From contig CP104974.1 in NCBI GenBank assembly GCA_025452255.1, positions 744,001 to 808,000 on the forward strand: a DNA stretch of 64,000 nt, read 5' to 3'. The translations under genes were made by a program, and so were the position numbers. Positions within the stretch are counted from its first letter, which is position 1, and every line of letters starts with the position of its first letter. Origin of the DNA: Devosia sp. A8/3-2. GTDB taxonomy: Bacteria; Pseudomonadota; Alphaproteobacteria; Rhizobiales; Devosiaceae. This document shows positions 19,288-26,892 of this stretch, piece after piece. The notes under the pieces are model-generated. The model worked only from the letters and a program-made list of their open reading frames with translations, was not told the DNA's origin and did no database searches.

Positions 19288-20146
19288 ATGTCCAAGGCAA
19301 AAGCCCGGCGGATGGATTACTACCCCGATGAGTATATCGCTGGGGTTGGTGGCGTGCTGTCGGCCGCCCAGCAGGGCGTCTATTGGATGGTCTGCACCTT
19401 GATCATGTCCGAGGGCGGCGCCGTCGCGCAGGATGATCGGCGCTCGGGCGGGCTACTGAGAATGCGTCCTGCCGAGGTCCGCAAAACCATCGAGGATTTG
19501 ATAGTTGCCGGCAAGATACTGCGCTTAAACGACGGCAAACTGTCGCAGAACCGTGCTCGAAGTGAGGTCGAAAAGTCGCTCAATCGTATTCTAATCGCTG
19601 TTGAAAATGGTCTGAAAGGCGGCCGACCGGCCGAAAAAGATCAACAAAATCAACAAAAGGACGAACCAAACGGTTCTTTTTCTGAGGAAACTAACCACCA
19701 ACCACCAACTACCAACCACCAACCCAAGAAGAGAGAAGAGGGCGCAAGCGCCTCGAATTTTTCTTCATCTGGTCATTCCCCCAACCCGGCAGAAAACCCC
19801 AACCTGGATTGGTCGGATGAAGAACGGTTTTGGGCGTTGGCCGATGCGGCGAAGGCCAAAGGGATTGCCAAGTCCCAGATGGGTCAGCTTGCCAACTCGC
19901 TGAACGGCGCATTCTGATCAAGGCCTTGGCATCATGGCCGACGCTATGGCTGCCCGAAGCCCCCGGCCGTACCTTGCTGCCATCATCAACAGGCGGAAGA
20001 CCGCCCCGACAGGCGCGACGGACCCGACTGTGCCGGCGTGGGTCAGTGACGCGCGGGGGCAGGGCTATCCCGTCGAGCGGGAGGGTCAGCACTGGAGAAT
20101 GGGCGCGGCCCTCTACGACGACGAAGGGGAGCAAGTTGGCAATTGA
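19288..20146 (+). CDS. DUF1376-type replication-associated protein, frameshifted
   Basis: The N-terminal 85 residues (RMDYYPDEYIAGVGGVLSAA, QQGVYWMVCTLIMSEGGAV, RMRPAEVRKTIEDLIVAGKI) are the DUF1376/YdaU winged-helix domain common beside phage replication genes. A low-complexity linker follows (NHQPPTTNHQPKKREE). The frame is lost near 19915; a later frame continues GIMADAMAARSPRPYLAAII and stops at 20146. It likely binds the origin or loads the helicase encoded next, by analogy with lambda O/P-type modules. The stop overlaps the TTG start of the primase-helicase. Confidence 0.65.
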
Positions 20147-21819
20147 TCAGCGACGAGCTCGCCCGGCTGGGCATCAAAGTCAAAAGCACAATTGGCGAAC
20201 ATCGGACGACATGTCCGGCTTGCTCGCCTCATCGAAAAAAACGGCACGACAAGTGCCTTGCGGTAAGGATCGACAATGACGGGGCAACCTTCTTCTGCCA
20301 CCACTGCGGACACAACGGCGGGGTTCAGAAACGACCAAGCTCAGCGAAGCGGCGGTAGCCTACGCCAAGGGGCGCGGCATCAGCAAAGCGACTTTGGAAC
20401 AGCTGGGCGCCGCCTCCGGAACGGCCTACTTCCCCCGTCGACTGGCCGCTAAAAGCGAGGCGGTGTTCTTTCCGTATTGGTCCGAAGGCGCCATCGCCAA
20501 CTGGAAAGCCTGCGCGTTCCCGGCCAAGGACTTCATAGGCCAGAAGGGCGGCAAGCTCGTCTTTCTGAATATAGACGTCGTGGTTATGGCTGAGCCCGGC
20601 GATATCTGGATCGTCGAGGGCGAATGGGACGCGGCATCGCTCATCGAAGCAGGTATCCCCGCCAATCGCGTGATGTCAGTGCCGAACGGCGCGCGAGCGT
20701 CACAAGGAGGATGACGACGCTGCCGAGCCGGAAATCCCGACGGGCTACGGCTTCGCCCCGGATGCCCTCAAGCGGGGCCTCGGCAAGCATCGCCGCATTA
20801 TCTGGTGTGGAGACAACGACGCCGCCGGCCTCGCTCTTCGGCAGGACATGGCCAAGATTTTCGGCGCAGCGAAATTCTGGTTCTGCAACTGGCCGGAAGG
20901 CTGCAAGGACGCAAACGACCTCCTGCGCAGCGACGGCGCCGAGGCCGTCAGGGAATTGGTCACAGACGGCATCCTACCCCGGCCCGTCTCCGGCCTCTAT
21001 TCGATGAGCGAATTGCCCGAGTTGCCGCCCATCGAGCCTTGGCGTGTCCCTCAACTGCCAAACTGGCACGGCAAAATCTTGCTGGCGCCGGGTTGCATGA
21101 GTGTGGTGACGGGTCACCCCGGCCACGGCAAGACCGCAGTGTTTGCTCAAGTCTGGCACGATATCGCCTATGAGCAGGATATCGTGGTCGCGGTCGCCTC
21201 TTTCGAAACCCGAGCGAAGCCCCAATATCGGCGTATCTTGCGCAGTTTGCAGTCCGGTAAGCTCGAACGGCAGATGGAACGCGCCGAAGTCGTCGAGGCC
21301 GACGCTTGGATTAACGACCACTACCGCTTCATGGTTCACCCAGATCAGCAACCCACCCTGAGCTGGTTGCTCGACATGGCCGAGGTTGCCGTTGTCCGCC
21401 ACGGGGCAAAGGTAATCATCGTTGACCCATGGAACCGGCTGGAAAGTCAGCGCGACCAACGCGAGAGCGAGACTGAATATATCGGCCGTTGCCTGACCAC
21501 TCTCTACGTTTTTGCGCAGGACATGGGCGCGCATGTGCAAGTGTTGGCCCACCCGTCCAAGATGGATGGACCGCGGAAGGGCAAGCCCCCGGAACTAGAC
21601 GACATCGCCGGGTCCAAACATTGGGATAACCGGGTTGACCAAGGCTTTGTGGTTCACCGACCCAAGCTGTTCGACGGTGCAAAGCGGTGCACGGAATCGG
21701 TCGTCTATCACAAGAAAACACGGTTCGAGGAATTGGGCCATCCCAGCAAACTGGCCCTCAACTACGACATCAAAACCGGACGGTTTGTCGATGCGATAGG
21801 AGTGACGACAGGTGACTAA
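20143..21819 (+). CDS. Primase-helicase (zinc ribbon, Toprim, DnaB/RecA-like helicase), frameshifted
   Basis: About 560 residues. The N-terminus has a zinc ribbon with C24-x2-C27 and C52-x2-C55 (FFCHHCG). A Toprim region follows: IWIVEGEWDAASLIEAG with the catalytic Glu, then IIWCGDNDAAG with the Asp pair. The helicase part has Walker A GHPGHGKT and Walker B AKVIIVDPWNRL. The layout is that of T7 gp4 and the RepA-like primase-helicases of temperate phages: synthesis of primers and fork unwinding. Frame changes are at about 20330 and 20690. The start is TTG at 20143. No phage DNA polymerase is seen, so the host replisome is presumably used. Confidence 0.85.
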
Positions 21820-21967
21820 CTTCAATTTTCCGAGTGAACGGCTTCGCCCAGAAGTCGAGGCCGCGTTGATGATCGAGCGGGATCTGAACCTGAATGCCCG
21901 CGATATGTTGATCAATCAATGGACGGCGCTTCCTGATCGTACTGGCGCTCGGTCAAGTTACATTTAG
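21812..21967 (+). CDS. Small early phage protein (51 aa)
   Basis: Starts with GTG inside the last codons of the primase-helicase gene and reads VTNFNFPSERLRPEVEAALM, then IERDLNLNARDMLINQWTAL, ending SSYI. It is charged and helical. Support comes from the overlap with the upstream gene and the clean stop; no family recognised. Confidence 0.45.
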   Translation: MTNFNFPSERLRPEVEAALMIERDLNLNARDMLINQWTALPDRTGARSSYI

Positions 21968-21990
21968 GTGACGTTGATGAGAAGAGTGCG

Positions 21991-22266
21991 ATGCGTCGGG
22001 TTATCGACCAAGTCGACTACGACCGCCGGGAAGGGCGGGACATAGCCGATTTTAGGGCGATTCTATCCCAAGCTACCGATGCCGAAACCATGATGGCACG
22101 ACGAGCGTACGACGCGATGTTCGCGCGCATCGAGGAGACGATTATTCGGCTCAACACGGACTTGAAGGCGCTGTCGGACAGAGAGGTAGCCGTATTGGAC
22201 GAGATTGCCACCAACCGGATGGGACCGCGGCGCTGGCCACTTGGAGAATTCCTGTGCGGCTGGTAG
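21991..22266 (+). CDS. Hypothetical early phage protein (91 aa)
   Basis: Helical throughout: MRRVIDQVDYDRREGRDIAD, MMARRAYDAMFARIEETIIR, LNTDLKALSDREVAVLDEIA, with a basic C-terminus (NRMGPRRWPLG). It could form a coiled coil. Function unknown. Confidence 0.5.
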   Translation: MRRVIDQVDYDRREGRDIADFRAILSQATDAETMMARRAYDAMFARIEETIIRLNTDLKALSDREVAVLDEIATNRMGPRRWPLGEFLCGW

Positions 22267-22349
22267 AGGACGAGCTGTCAATACGGGCAATGCCGGGCAC
22301 AGCAGGGCCTATGGATGGTCCGATCAGCGAGGAGGATTTGCCGTTTTGA
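22254..22349 (+). CDS. Very small early phage ORF (31 aa)
   Basis: GTG start with GGAG upstream; reads RLVEDELSIRAMPGTAGPMD then GPISEEDLPF and stops by overlapping the next TTG start. The chain of overlapping starts and stops is the only support. Confidence 0.35.
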   Translation: MRLVEDELSIRAMPGTAGPMDGPISEEDLPF

Positions 22350-22633
22350 CCCAGATAATCCAATTTCCCACCCCGACTTCGAAGCGCGCAACGACTGCGC
22401 AACCGGTAGGGCAAATCAGAAATTCGACGACCCCAGCGGCATTTCTTGCCGCTCATACCATGGCTGACCAGATGGCGAGCCTTGTGTATGGTTCAAGCGT
22501 TGCAAGGCAGTCTAACTCAAAGGAGAGTGTTGGTGAAAGCGAGAGAGGCGATTATTGCTTGGACGTCAGTACATCGAGAGGGGCACCCGACAGCGGGGCA
22601 GGTCAAGGTTGGTCCCTTCGTGAAGGAAGGTGA
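22346..22633 (+). CDS. Hypothetical early phage protein (about 95 aa)
   Basis: TTG start with a GAGGAGG site 11 bases upstream. It begins TQIIQFPTPTSKRATTAQPV and continues TPAAFLAAHTMADQMASLVY. The last 100 bases overlap the next gene in another frame, so the C-terminus may be wrong if a base is missing. Function unknown. Confidence 0.4.
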   Translation: MTQIIQFPTPTSKRATTAQPVGQIRNSTTPAAFLAAHTMADQMASLVYGSSVARQSNSKESVGESERGDYCLDVSTSRGAPDSGAGQGWSLREGR

Positions 22634-22847
22634 CGTGGACTGGATTAAACCATACGCGAGCTTCGCCGGTGCTGCCTGCCGAGATAGGCGGGACCTGCGC
22701 GGTGATAAGGGTGCGTTGATGGTGTTTGTGGACTTTCATACCCTTGTGGTGCGAGAAGGCATTGCCCCGGAAGTCGCCCATGGTGAATTCTTGAAAATCG
22801 ACGAATATCGCGAGTTAATCTCGCCTGATATTCCGGGGGCGGATTGA
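22533..22847 (+). CDS. Hypothetical early phage protein (104 aa)
   Basis: The GTG at 22533 is chosen for its 8-base spacing from AAGGAG. The product reads VKAREAIIAWTSVHREGHPT, then GQVKVGPFVKEGDVDWIKPY, with a basic middle and an acidic end (SPDIPGAD). It is probably soluble. No family recognised. Confidence 0.5.
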   Translation: MKAREAIIAWTSVHREGHPTAGQVKVGPFVKEGDVDWIKPYASFAGAACRDRRDLRGDKGALMVFVDFHTLVVREGIAPEVAHGEFLKIDEYRELISPDIPGAD

Positions 22848-22896
22848 CCGGCGCTCAGGATCGCGGCATAGTCATCAACGTCACATCAGCCTGCCC

Positions 22897-22917
22897 GACC
22901 TCTCCCACTGAGAGGTC
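22897..22917 (+). promoter_or_regulatory. Hairpin sequestering the ribosome site of the next gene
   Basis: A perfect 8-bp stem, GACCTCTC and GAGAGGTC, with loop CCACT. The 3' arm contains GAGAGG, the likely Shine-Dalgarno of the gene starting at 22923, 7 bases before its ATG. When folded, it would hide the site. Confidence 0.5.
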
Positions 22918-22922
22918 GTTCT

Positions 22923-23369
22923 ATGTCCAAGTCCCTCAAGGGCAAGCCTGTCAGCTACGAGCAGGCCATAGCTGAGTTGCCGGCCGCCGAGCAGGCGATG
23001 CTGGATCACTCGGCTGAATACTCTACTGCCTATGAACAAGCGGTTCTTGAGCTTCGCAGGCTCTACGCCATTATGGCGAAGGACCGCGCACGATCCATCC
23101 TGGCCCATAGGCGATATGACGCTCTCCGAACAGTGGTTGACGAGGGTGAGCCTGACACCAAGCGGTTGATTGATAGTCGGCTGATCGATGACCCCTCGGT
23201 CACGGCAGGTTTGCTTGAGGCTGTTGCCAGCGGCGAAGTCGAAACTAAGCATGAGGCCCGCAAAAATACACCAGTCAACATGGTGCTGCTGGTCGGCGGG
23301 CTGGCTCGGGTGACGAGCAAAACTGAGGCCCAGACGCTAGCGGCGATTCTGATACGGCAACCTATTTGA
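22923..23369 (+). CDS. Hypothetical helical phage protein (148 aa)
   Basis: MSKSLKGKPVSYEQAIAELP and AAEQAMLDHSAEYSTAYEQA lead a strongly helical, charged protein, with LRRLYAIMAKDRARSILAHR in the middle. The translation start may be controlled by the hairpin just upstream. It could be the N-terminal half of the next frame (from 23353), which has no start codon of its own. Confidence 0.5.
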   Translation: MSKSLKGKPVSYEQAIAELPAAEQAMLDHSAEYSTAYEQAVLELRRLYAIMAKDRARSILAHRRYDALRTVVDEGEPDTKRLIDSRLIDDPSVTAGLLEAVASGEVETKHEARKNTPVNMVLLVGGLARVTSKTEAQTLAAILIRQPI

Positions 23370-23751
23370 TCGGTCGCAGATCGGAGGGGCCAGGGCGACG
23401 GACTATTCTCAAGTCAAGGTCGATACCTCGGGGCCAAAGCAAGACCAGATCACAGCGTCACAGGATGATGCCCGCCGGGATCTTGAGCAAGCCCGCAAAG
23501 CCCTCGGTGCACGAGCCACAAGCATCGTAGAGATGGTTGTCATTGGTGGGTCATCGATAAGGAAGCTTGCCGTAAAGCTCGGGTATCCCGAAAGCGGGAA
23601 GGGTAGGCGCAATGCGGAAGCAGAGCTGATGTCGGCAATCGATATCCTTGTTGAATATTTCAAACTCGACCCGCCAGCGAAAACGCGGATGCATCAGTGG
23701 CGTGATGGAGAGCGACCCCAACTTTTCCGAGACGATGAACAGGCGGCCTAG
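23353..23751 (+). CDS. HTH-like phage regulator fragment, probably frameshifted from the gene before
   Basis: The frame is open from 23353 but has no ATG, GTG or TTG until 23533. It contains QIGGARATDYSQVKVDTSG, a signature I associate with alphaproteobacterial phage proteins of the DUF6456 type, and then SSIRKLAVKLGYPESGKGRR as a possible helix-turn-helix, ending YFKLDPPAKTRMHQWRD. Such genes often sit at the end of the early region and may control late genes. I infer one missing or extra base near 23350 joining it to 22923-23369. Confidence 0.5.
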   Translation, partial: YGNLFDRSQIGGARATDYSQVKVDTSGPKQDQITASQDDARRDLEQARKALGARATSIVEMVVIGGSSIRKLAVKLGYPESGKGRRNAEAELMSAIDILVEYFKLDPPAKTRMHQWRDGERPQLFRDDEQAA

Positions 23752-23752
23752 C

Positions 23753-23775
23753 TGGCCCCCTTGATATGGGGGCCA
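23753..23775 (+). terminator. Hairpin after the last early gene
   Basis: An 8-bp perfect stem TGGCCCCC / GGGGGCCA with a 7-nt loop, 2 bp after the stop. There is no T-run, so it could be a processing or pause hairpin. Confidence 0.5.
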
Positions 23776-23821
23776 AATCACCATATGGTTATGACATTCT
23801 GGCGTTATGCGCCAAAGGCAA

Positions 23822-23843
23822 GGCTCGCTTCGGCGGGCCTTTT
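23822..23843 (+). terminator. Rho-independent terminator with TTCG loop
   Basis: Stem GGCTCGC / GCGGGCC (one G-T pair) with a TTCG tetraloop, followed by TTTT. It would close the rightward early transcript. Confidence 0.65.
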
Positions 23844-24083
23844 GCATTTCAGTTTGAGTGGTTTGGCCTGCATGGCGACATGTCAGGAATAGCCGGAATA
23901 AGCGGGTAATACCGGCATTAAGTGGGCTGACTTCCCGATTGAGCCCAGCCACTCAATCCTCAAGACCCGAAAGGGCAAAGATCGAGACGGCGGCAATCGC
24001 GCTGAGGTGACATAAGCGAGCGTCTGTGGTCACGAACAGGACGCCGCCGCCAGTTGTTTTCGGGCTGGCCCGTCTCGATACCT

Positions 24084-24162
24084 AATTCAGTTTGACCCGG
24101 TTCCGAGGGATTGGCATTAGCCGGTCGCGGTAATCTTGCAAGTCCGGGTCAATTCAGTTTGA
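24084..24162. repeat. Paired repeats AATTCAGTTTGA with an inverted pair inside
   Basis: AATTCAGTTTGA occurs at 24084-24095 and 24151-24162, 67 bp apart. TTGACCCGG (24092-24100) and CCGGGTCAA (24144-24152) overlap their inner edges and are inverted, so the segment could form a 9-bp stem with a 43-nt loop. A third partial copy is at 23848-23857. Confidence 0.6.
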
Positions 24163-24448
24163 GGCGTCACTGCGGAGAAATCCGAGACGCATAGGCAGGC
24201 ACGATAGCGTATCTCATTATTCGTCAAGAGTGGCCGGCTCGGCGCTAGGGCCTCACGACTGCCAGCTAGGTTCGGTCTAGCACGCCTCAATCCCAACGAG
24301 CGCGGCGTACACACATCATCAAGCCCCGTAGCAAGAGAACGCCCGCTCGACCCCATAGGCCCCAAAGCCTCTCATAGAAGCTCACCCCTCCGACCTGAAT
24401 TAACAGGCGGCGCCCATGGACGGATGGGATGGGGACCATCGTATTCCA

Positions 24449-24474
24449 GCCTCACCCTAAACGGTGGGGCTTTT
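24449..24474 (+). terminator. Leader hairpin with T-run
   Basis: Stem GCCTCACC / GGTGGGGC (one T-G pair) with loop CTAAAC and TTTT following, ending 17 bp before the ATG at 24492. It may end upstream transcription or attenuate the next gene. Confidence 0.55.
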
Positions 24475-24491
24475 GCATTTGGAGGGACAGC

Positions 24492-24852
24492 ATGACCCTT
24501 TCCGAGTTTAAGGCTTGGTTCGAAGGCTATACCGAAGGTCTGGACGGCGCCCCGACCGAAAAGCAGTTCAAGCGCATCAAGGCCAAGGTGGCCGAGATCA
24601 CCAGCACGCCGATCAGTTACCCAGTGTTCATCGATCGATATCGCGACGTGTGGCCGCGCTACCACGAGACCGGGTGGCCCCAGCCTATCGTTAGCTGGGC
24701 CTCCGCTGGCACCACTGGCGGTCAAGGGGTTGGTAGCGCTGTCCTTATGAACACTCAGCATTCTGATTGCCCCGGCCGTCGAGGCAGAATGGGACAGCCA
24801 CGCCGCAATGTTTGCGGTTGGCAAAGCCGACGCCCTCGCCGCCGCCCTCTAA
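24492..24852 (+). CDS. Conserved phage hypothetical protein, probably frameshifted
   Basis: The N-terminus MTLSEFKAWFEGYTEGLDGA, then PTEKQFKRIKAKVAEI, is a pattern I know from small proteins in Hyphomicrobiales prophages. It has a GGAGGG ribosome site. The middle is Trp/Tyr/Pro-rich (VFIDRYRDVWPRYHETGW). In the first frame the end turns into an Arg-rich, non-protein-like tail; in the next frame it reads PAVEAEWDSHAAMFAVGKAD and ends ALAAAL at 24852, which fits better. Function unknown. Confidence 0.55.
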
Positions 24853-24881
24853 CCTCCCCAGCCTTCCCATAACAGGGGAGG
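24853..24881. terminator. Hairpin between convergent genes
   Basis: CCTCCCC (24853-24859) pairs with GGGGAGG (24875-24881) over a 15-nt loop, between the 24492 gene and the brnA stop. A bidirectional terminator is possible; there is no long T-run on either strand. Confidence 0.4.
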
Positions 24882-24897
24882 GAGAGCCCATCGCATT

Positions 24898-25185
24898 CTA
24901 ATTGCTGTCGGCATGCTCCAGCACGTCGGCCATGATCGTGCGCCAATTGTCGCCAAGCGCTTTGAACCGGGCCACGGTGCCGGGATCTAGCCGGAGCGTA
25001 ACGGGTTCTTTCGCATTGTCGAGCTTCGGTCGGCCGGGCCTGCGCTTCATTGCCTCCGCAAAGGTCATAGGGTTCTTGGCCTGCTCGTCGGTGACTTCAG
25101 GTGCATCGGGATCACTGGCGATCATGCGCTGGATTTCCGCTTCCTCTGCGTCGGTAAGCGGGCGCTTGGAACTGAACTTGGTCAT
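24898..25185 (-). CDS. brnA: BrnA-type antitoxin
   Basis: 95 residues. The N-terminus (RPLTDAEEAEIQRMIASDPD, APEVTDEQ) and the basic linker RRPGRPKLDN are typical of BrnA. The C-terminal ribbon-helix-helix reads KEPVTLRLDPGTVARFKALG and WRTIMADVLEHA. It binds and neutralises the BrnT ribonuclease and represses the operon. It lies directly after brnT with a 4-base overlap, the usual order. Confidence 0.85.
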   Translation of the reverse strand: MTKFSSKRPLTDAEEAEIQRMIASDPDAPEVTDEQAKNPMTFAEAMKRRPGRPKLDNAKEPVTLRLDPGTVARFKALGDNWRTIMADVLEHADSN

Positions 25186-25430
25186 AGAAGGCTCCTTTCC
25201 TTTTTGCTGGCCGGGCGCATCGAGATGACCGAAATCGCCTCGCTGCCCAGCGGGCGGAACACTACGGCGATAATGATCTGGCCATTGAATTCGCCAATGG
25301 CCATCAACCGATCATTCTTGGCCTCGAAGACTTTGGCATTGTCAAAGAATTCCACTGTGAGGGAAGCGAAATCCAACCCGCGTTCCACGAGGGTCTTGAG
25401 GCGCTTCGGTTCGTCGTAAGTGATCAGCAT
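25182..25430 (-). CDS. brnT: BrnT-type ribonuclease toxin
   Basis: 82 residues, a RelE-fold toxin. DEPKRLKTLVERGLDFA at the start matches the BrnT pattern in which a helix carries the Lys/Arg, then EFFDNAKVFEAKNDRLMAIG, and the C-terminus has ISVISMRPASKKERSLL, the conserved R-A-S-K-K-E-R box. It cleaves RNA when free of BrnA. It is carried as an extra operon, against the direction of the late genes. Confidence 0.85.
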   Translation of the reverse strand: MLITYDEPKRLKTLVERGLDFASLTVEFFDNAKVFEAKNDRLMAIGEFNGQIIIAVVFRPLGSEAISVISMRPASKKERSLL

Positions 25431-25434
25431 AAAA

Positions 25435-25482
25435 TATTCGTACACGGATATCGCAGGTTGGTCAATAGTATTCGTACACGGA
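25435..25482 (-). promoter_or_regulatory. Direct repeats in the brnTA promoter
   Basis: TATTCGTACACGGA occurs at 25435-25448 and 25469-25482, 34 bp start to start. The first copy ends 5 bp before the brnT start. A -35-like TTGACC (minus strand) lies between them. They are probably operators for BrnA autoregulation. Confidence 0.6.
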
Positions 25483-25855
25483 AACTCTAAGGGGCCTGTT
25501 ATGAAGCTATCTCTGTCCGTTCCTGTACCCCATTTCATAGCCAACAGGCTTTTCCCTCGTCTCAGCGCAGATGGCATCCGTTCACGGTAGCGCCAGCCAG
25601 AGTCGCCGGTACCTACATGGCGTCATCGAAACGCAGATTCGGATCATTGATCGATGCGGAAAAGCTGACGAGACGATGACCGGCCCCGGGGGTGATCACC
25701 GCAACGATATCAGCGGCACACGATCATAGTTTCGCGGGGAGGTTCCGAGCCGAAGGGGATAGTAGGCGAAATCATAGCGTGTCGTGCTTTGCCGCCCCGC
25801 CTAGACATTGTCGGCAAACGACACGCGAGCCCCATCATCATCGAGAGGAAATCCA

Positions 25856-26131
25856 ATGGCCAGTCCTGAATGGAACGATGGCTCCGCCAGCTCTAGCGCC
25901 TTCGGCCGCAAGGGCAGGGTGGTTGTACCCAGCGATACCGTCGACCTCGATCCCATAGCAAAGGGCATCCAGGTCGTGGCCGCTGGCAATCTTGTCTATG
26001 TGCCAGCCGGCAACGATCCTGCCACCGGCGCAATTGCGGTAACCGACGCTCCCGTGGGCTTTGTCCCCATTCACCGAGTCCGTCGCGTCAAGGCGACCGG
26101 CACGACCGCAACCGTCGTCACGAGCGACTGA
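25856..26131 (+). CDS. Head spike base-like protein (Rcc01079-type)
   Basis: 91 residues with an AGAGG ribosome site. GRVVVPSDTVDLDPIAKGIQ, then APVGFVPIHRVRRVKATGTT matches the pattern I recall for the spike base protein family named after Rhodobacter capsulatus rcc01079, known from gene transfer agent head spikes. The predicted fold is all beta. It is the first late gene and its stop overlaps the next ATG. The family assignment is from memory. Confidence 0.6.
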   Translation: MASPEWNDGSASSSAFGRKGRVVVPSDTVDLDPIAKGIQVVAAGNLVYVPAGNDPATGAIAVTDAPVGFVPIHRVRRVKATGTTATVVTSD

Positions 26132-26403
26132 TGAACCGGCGCAATCTTTTCCGCCTTCTGGGGCTTGGCGCCGCGTCGGCCGCCGCTGCCCCCGTTTTAG
26201 CGGCGATGCCCAAGGCTCCACCGCCCGAAATCATGGTGACAGGTCGTTACCCGGGCAATGGCGAGTATGAGGCCGTGCGGGCAACTCAAACCGGCCCGGG
26301 TGGCCAGCATCAGCACACGGTCCATTTCTGCGCCTGCGACAATACCCATTCCCATGGCTGCTCTGTCCATCGCACAGGCGTCTATGGTCGGGTAGCTGGC
26401 TGA
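26131..26403 (+). CDS. Tat-signal phage protein with His/Cys cluster
   Basis: 90 residues. MNRRNLFRLLGLGAASAAAA is a twin-arginine-type signal with an Ala cleavage region. The mature part has GGQHQHTVHFCACDNTHSHG, a dense His/Cys cluster that could bind a metal. It sits between the spike-base gene and the small terminase with stop/start overlaps on both sides. Export of a phage product through Tat is unusual; function unknown. Confidence 0.65.
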   Translation: MNRRNLFRLLGLGAASAAAAPVLAAMPKAPPPEIMVTGRYPGNGEYEAVRATQTGPGGQHQHTVHFCACDNTHSHGCSVHRTGVYGRVAG

Positions 26404-26892
26404 TGACAACCAAGAAGGCCAAGGGCCGCCCAAGCGCTTATAGCGAGGCGCTGGCCGACATCATCTGCGAACGCCTTGCCCTTGGTGAAAGCCTTCGTGC
26501 GATCTGTACGGACGAGGATATGCCATCAACCTCGATGGTGTGCCGATGGCTGGCAGACGATACTAAGACCGCGTTTCGGGAACAATACGCGCGGGCACGA
26601 GAGGCCCGAGCCGACAGTTTGTTCTGACGAGATGCTGGAGATTGCCGACGATGGCTCCAACGACTGGATGGAGCGCAAGAACGCCGATGGCGAGAACATT
26701 GGCTGGATGGAGAACGGCGAGGCTATTCGACGGTCCCAGCTTCGGCTTGAGACGCGCAAATGGATGGCAGGCAAGCTCCGCCCCAAAAAGTACGGCGACA
26801 AGATCGCGGTAGACGGCAACGTGAACCACAGCGCCGACGCGACGGTGTTGGCGCTGATGGAAGCGATCAATGGCAAAACCCGCACTCTCTGA
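26403..26892 (+). CDS. terS: Terminase small subunit, frameshifted
   Basis: About 163 residues. The N-terminal HTH reads KKAKGRPSAYSEALADIICE, LGESLRAICTDEDMPSTSMV; the middle, after a frame change near 26622, reads DEMLEIADDGSNDWMERKNA, and the end is TRKWMAGKLRPKKYGDKIAV. This is the standard small terminase of alphaproteobacterial phages, recognising phage DNA at the packaging start. Its 3' end overlaps terL by 23 bp. Confidence 0.8.

Larger units (their letters stand above)
23776..24491. other. Non-coding region of about 700 bp between early genes and the moron/late region
   Basis: No convincing gene on either strand. An 82-codon minus-strand frame (24117-24365) has no family features. 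The region holds the TTCG terminator at 23822, three copies of TTCAGTTTGA (from 23848, 24086 and 24153), an inverted pair TTGACCCGG / CCGGGTCAA (24092-24100 and 24144-24152), and a hairpin at 24449-24474 just before the next gene. It could hold a late promoter, a replication or packaging site, or an untranslated RNA; none is shown. Confidence 0.6.

Noticed and set aside
24117..24365. 82-codon minus-strand frame in the non-coding region
   Set aside because: No ribosome site or family features that I can see; composition not convincing.
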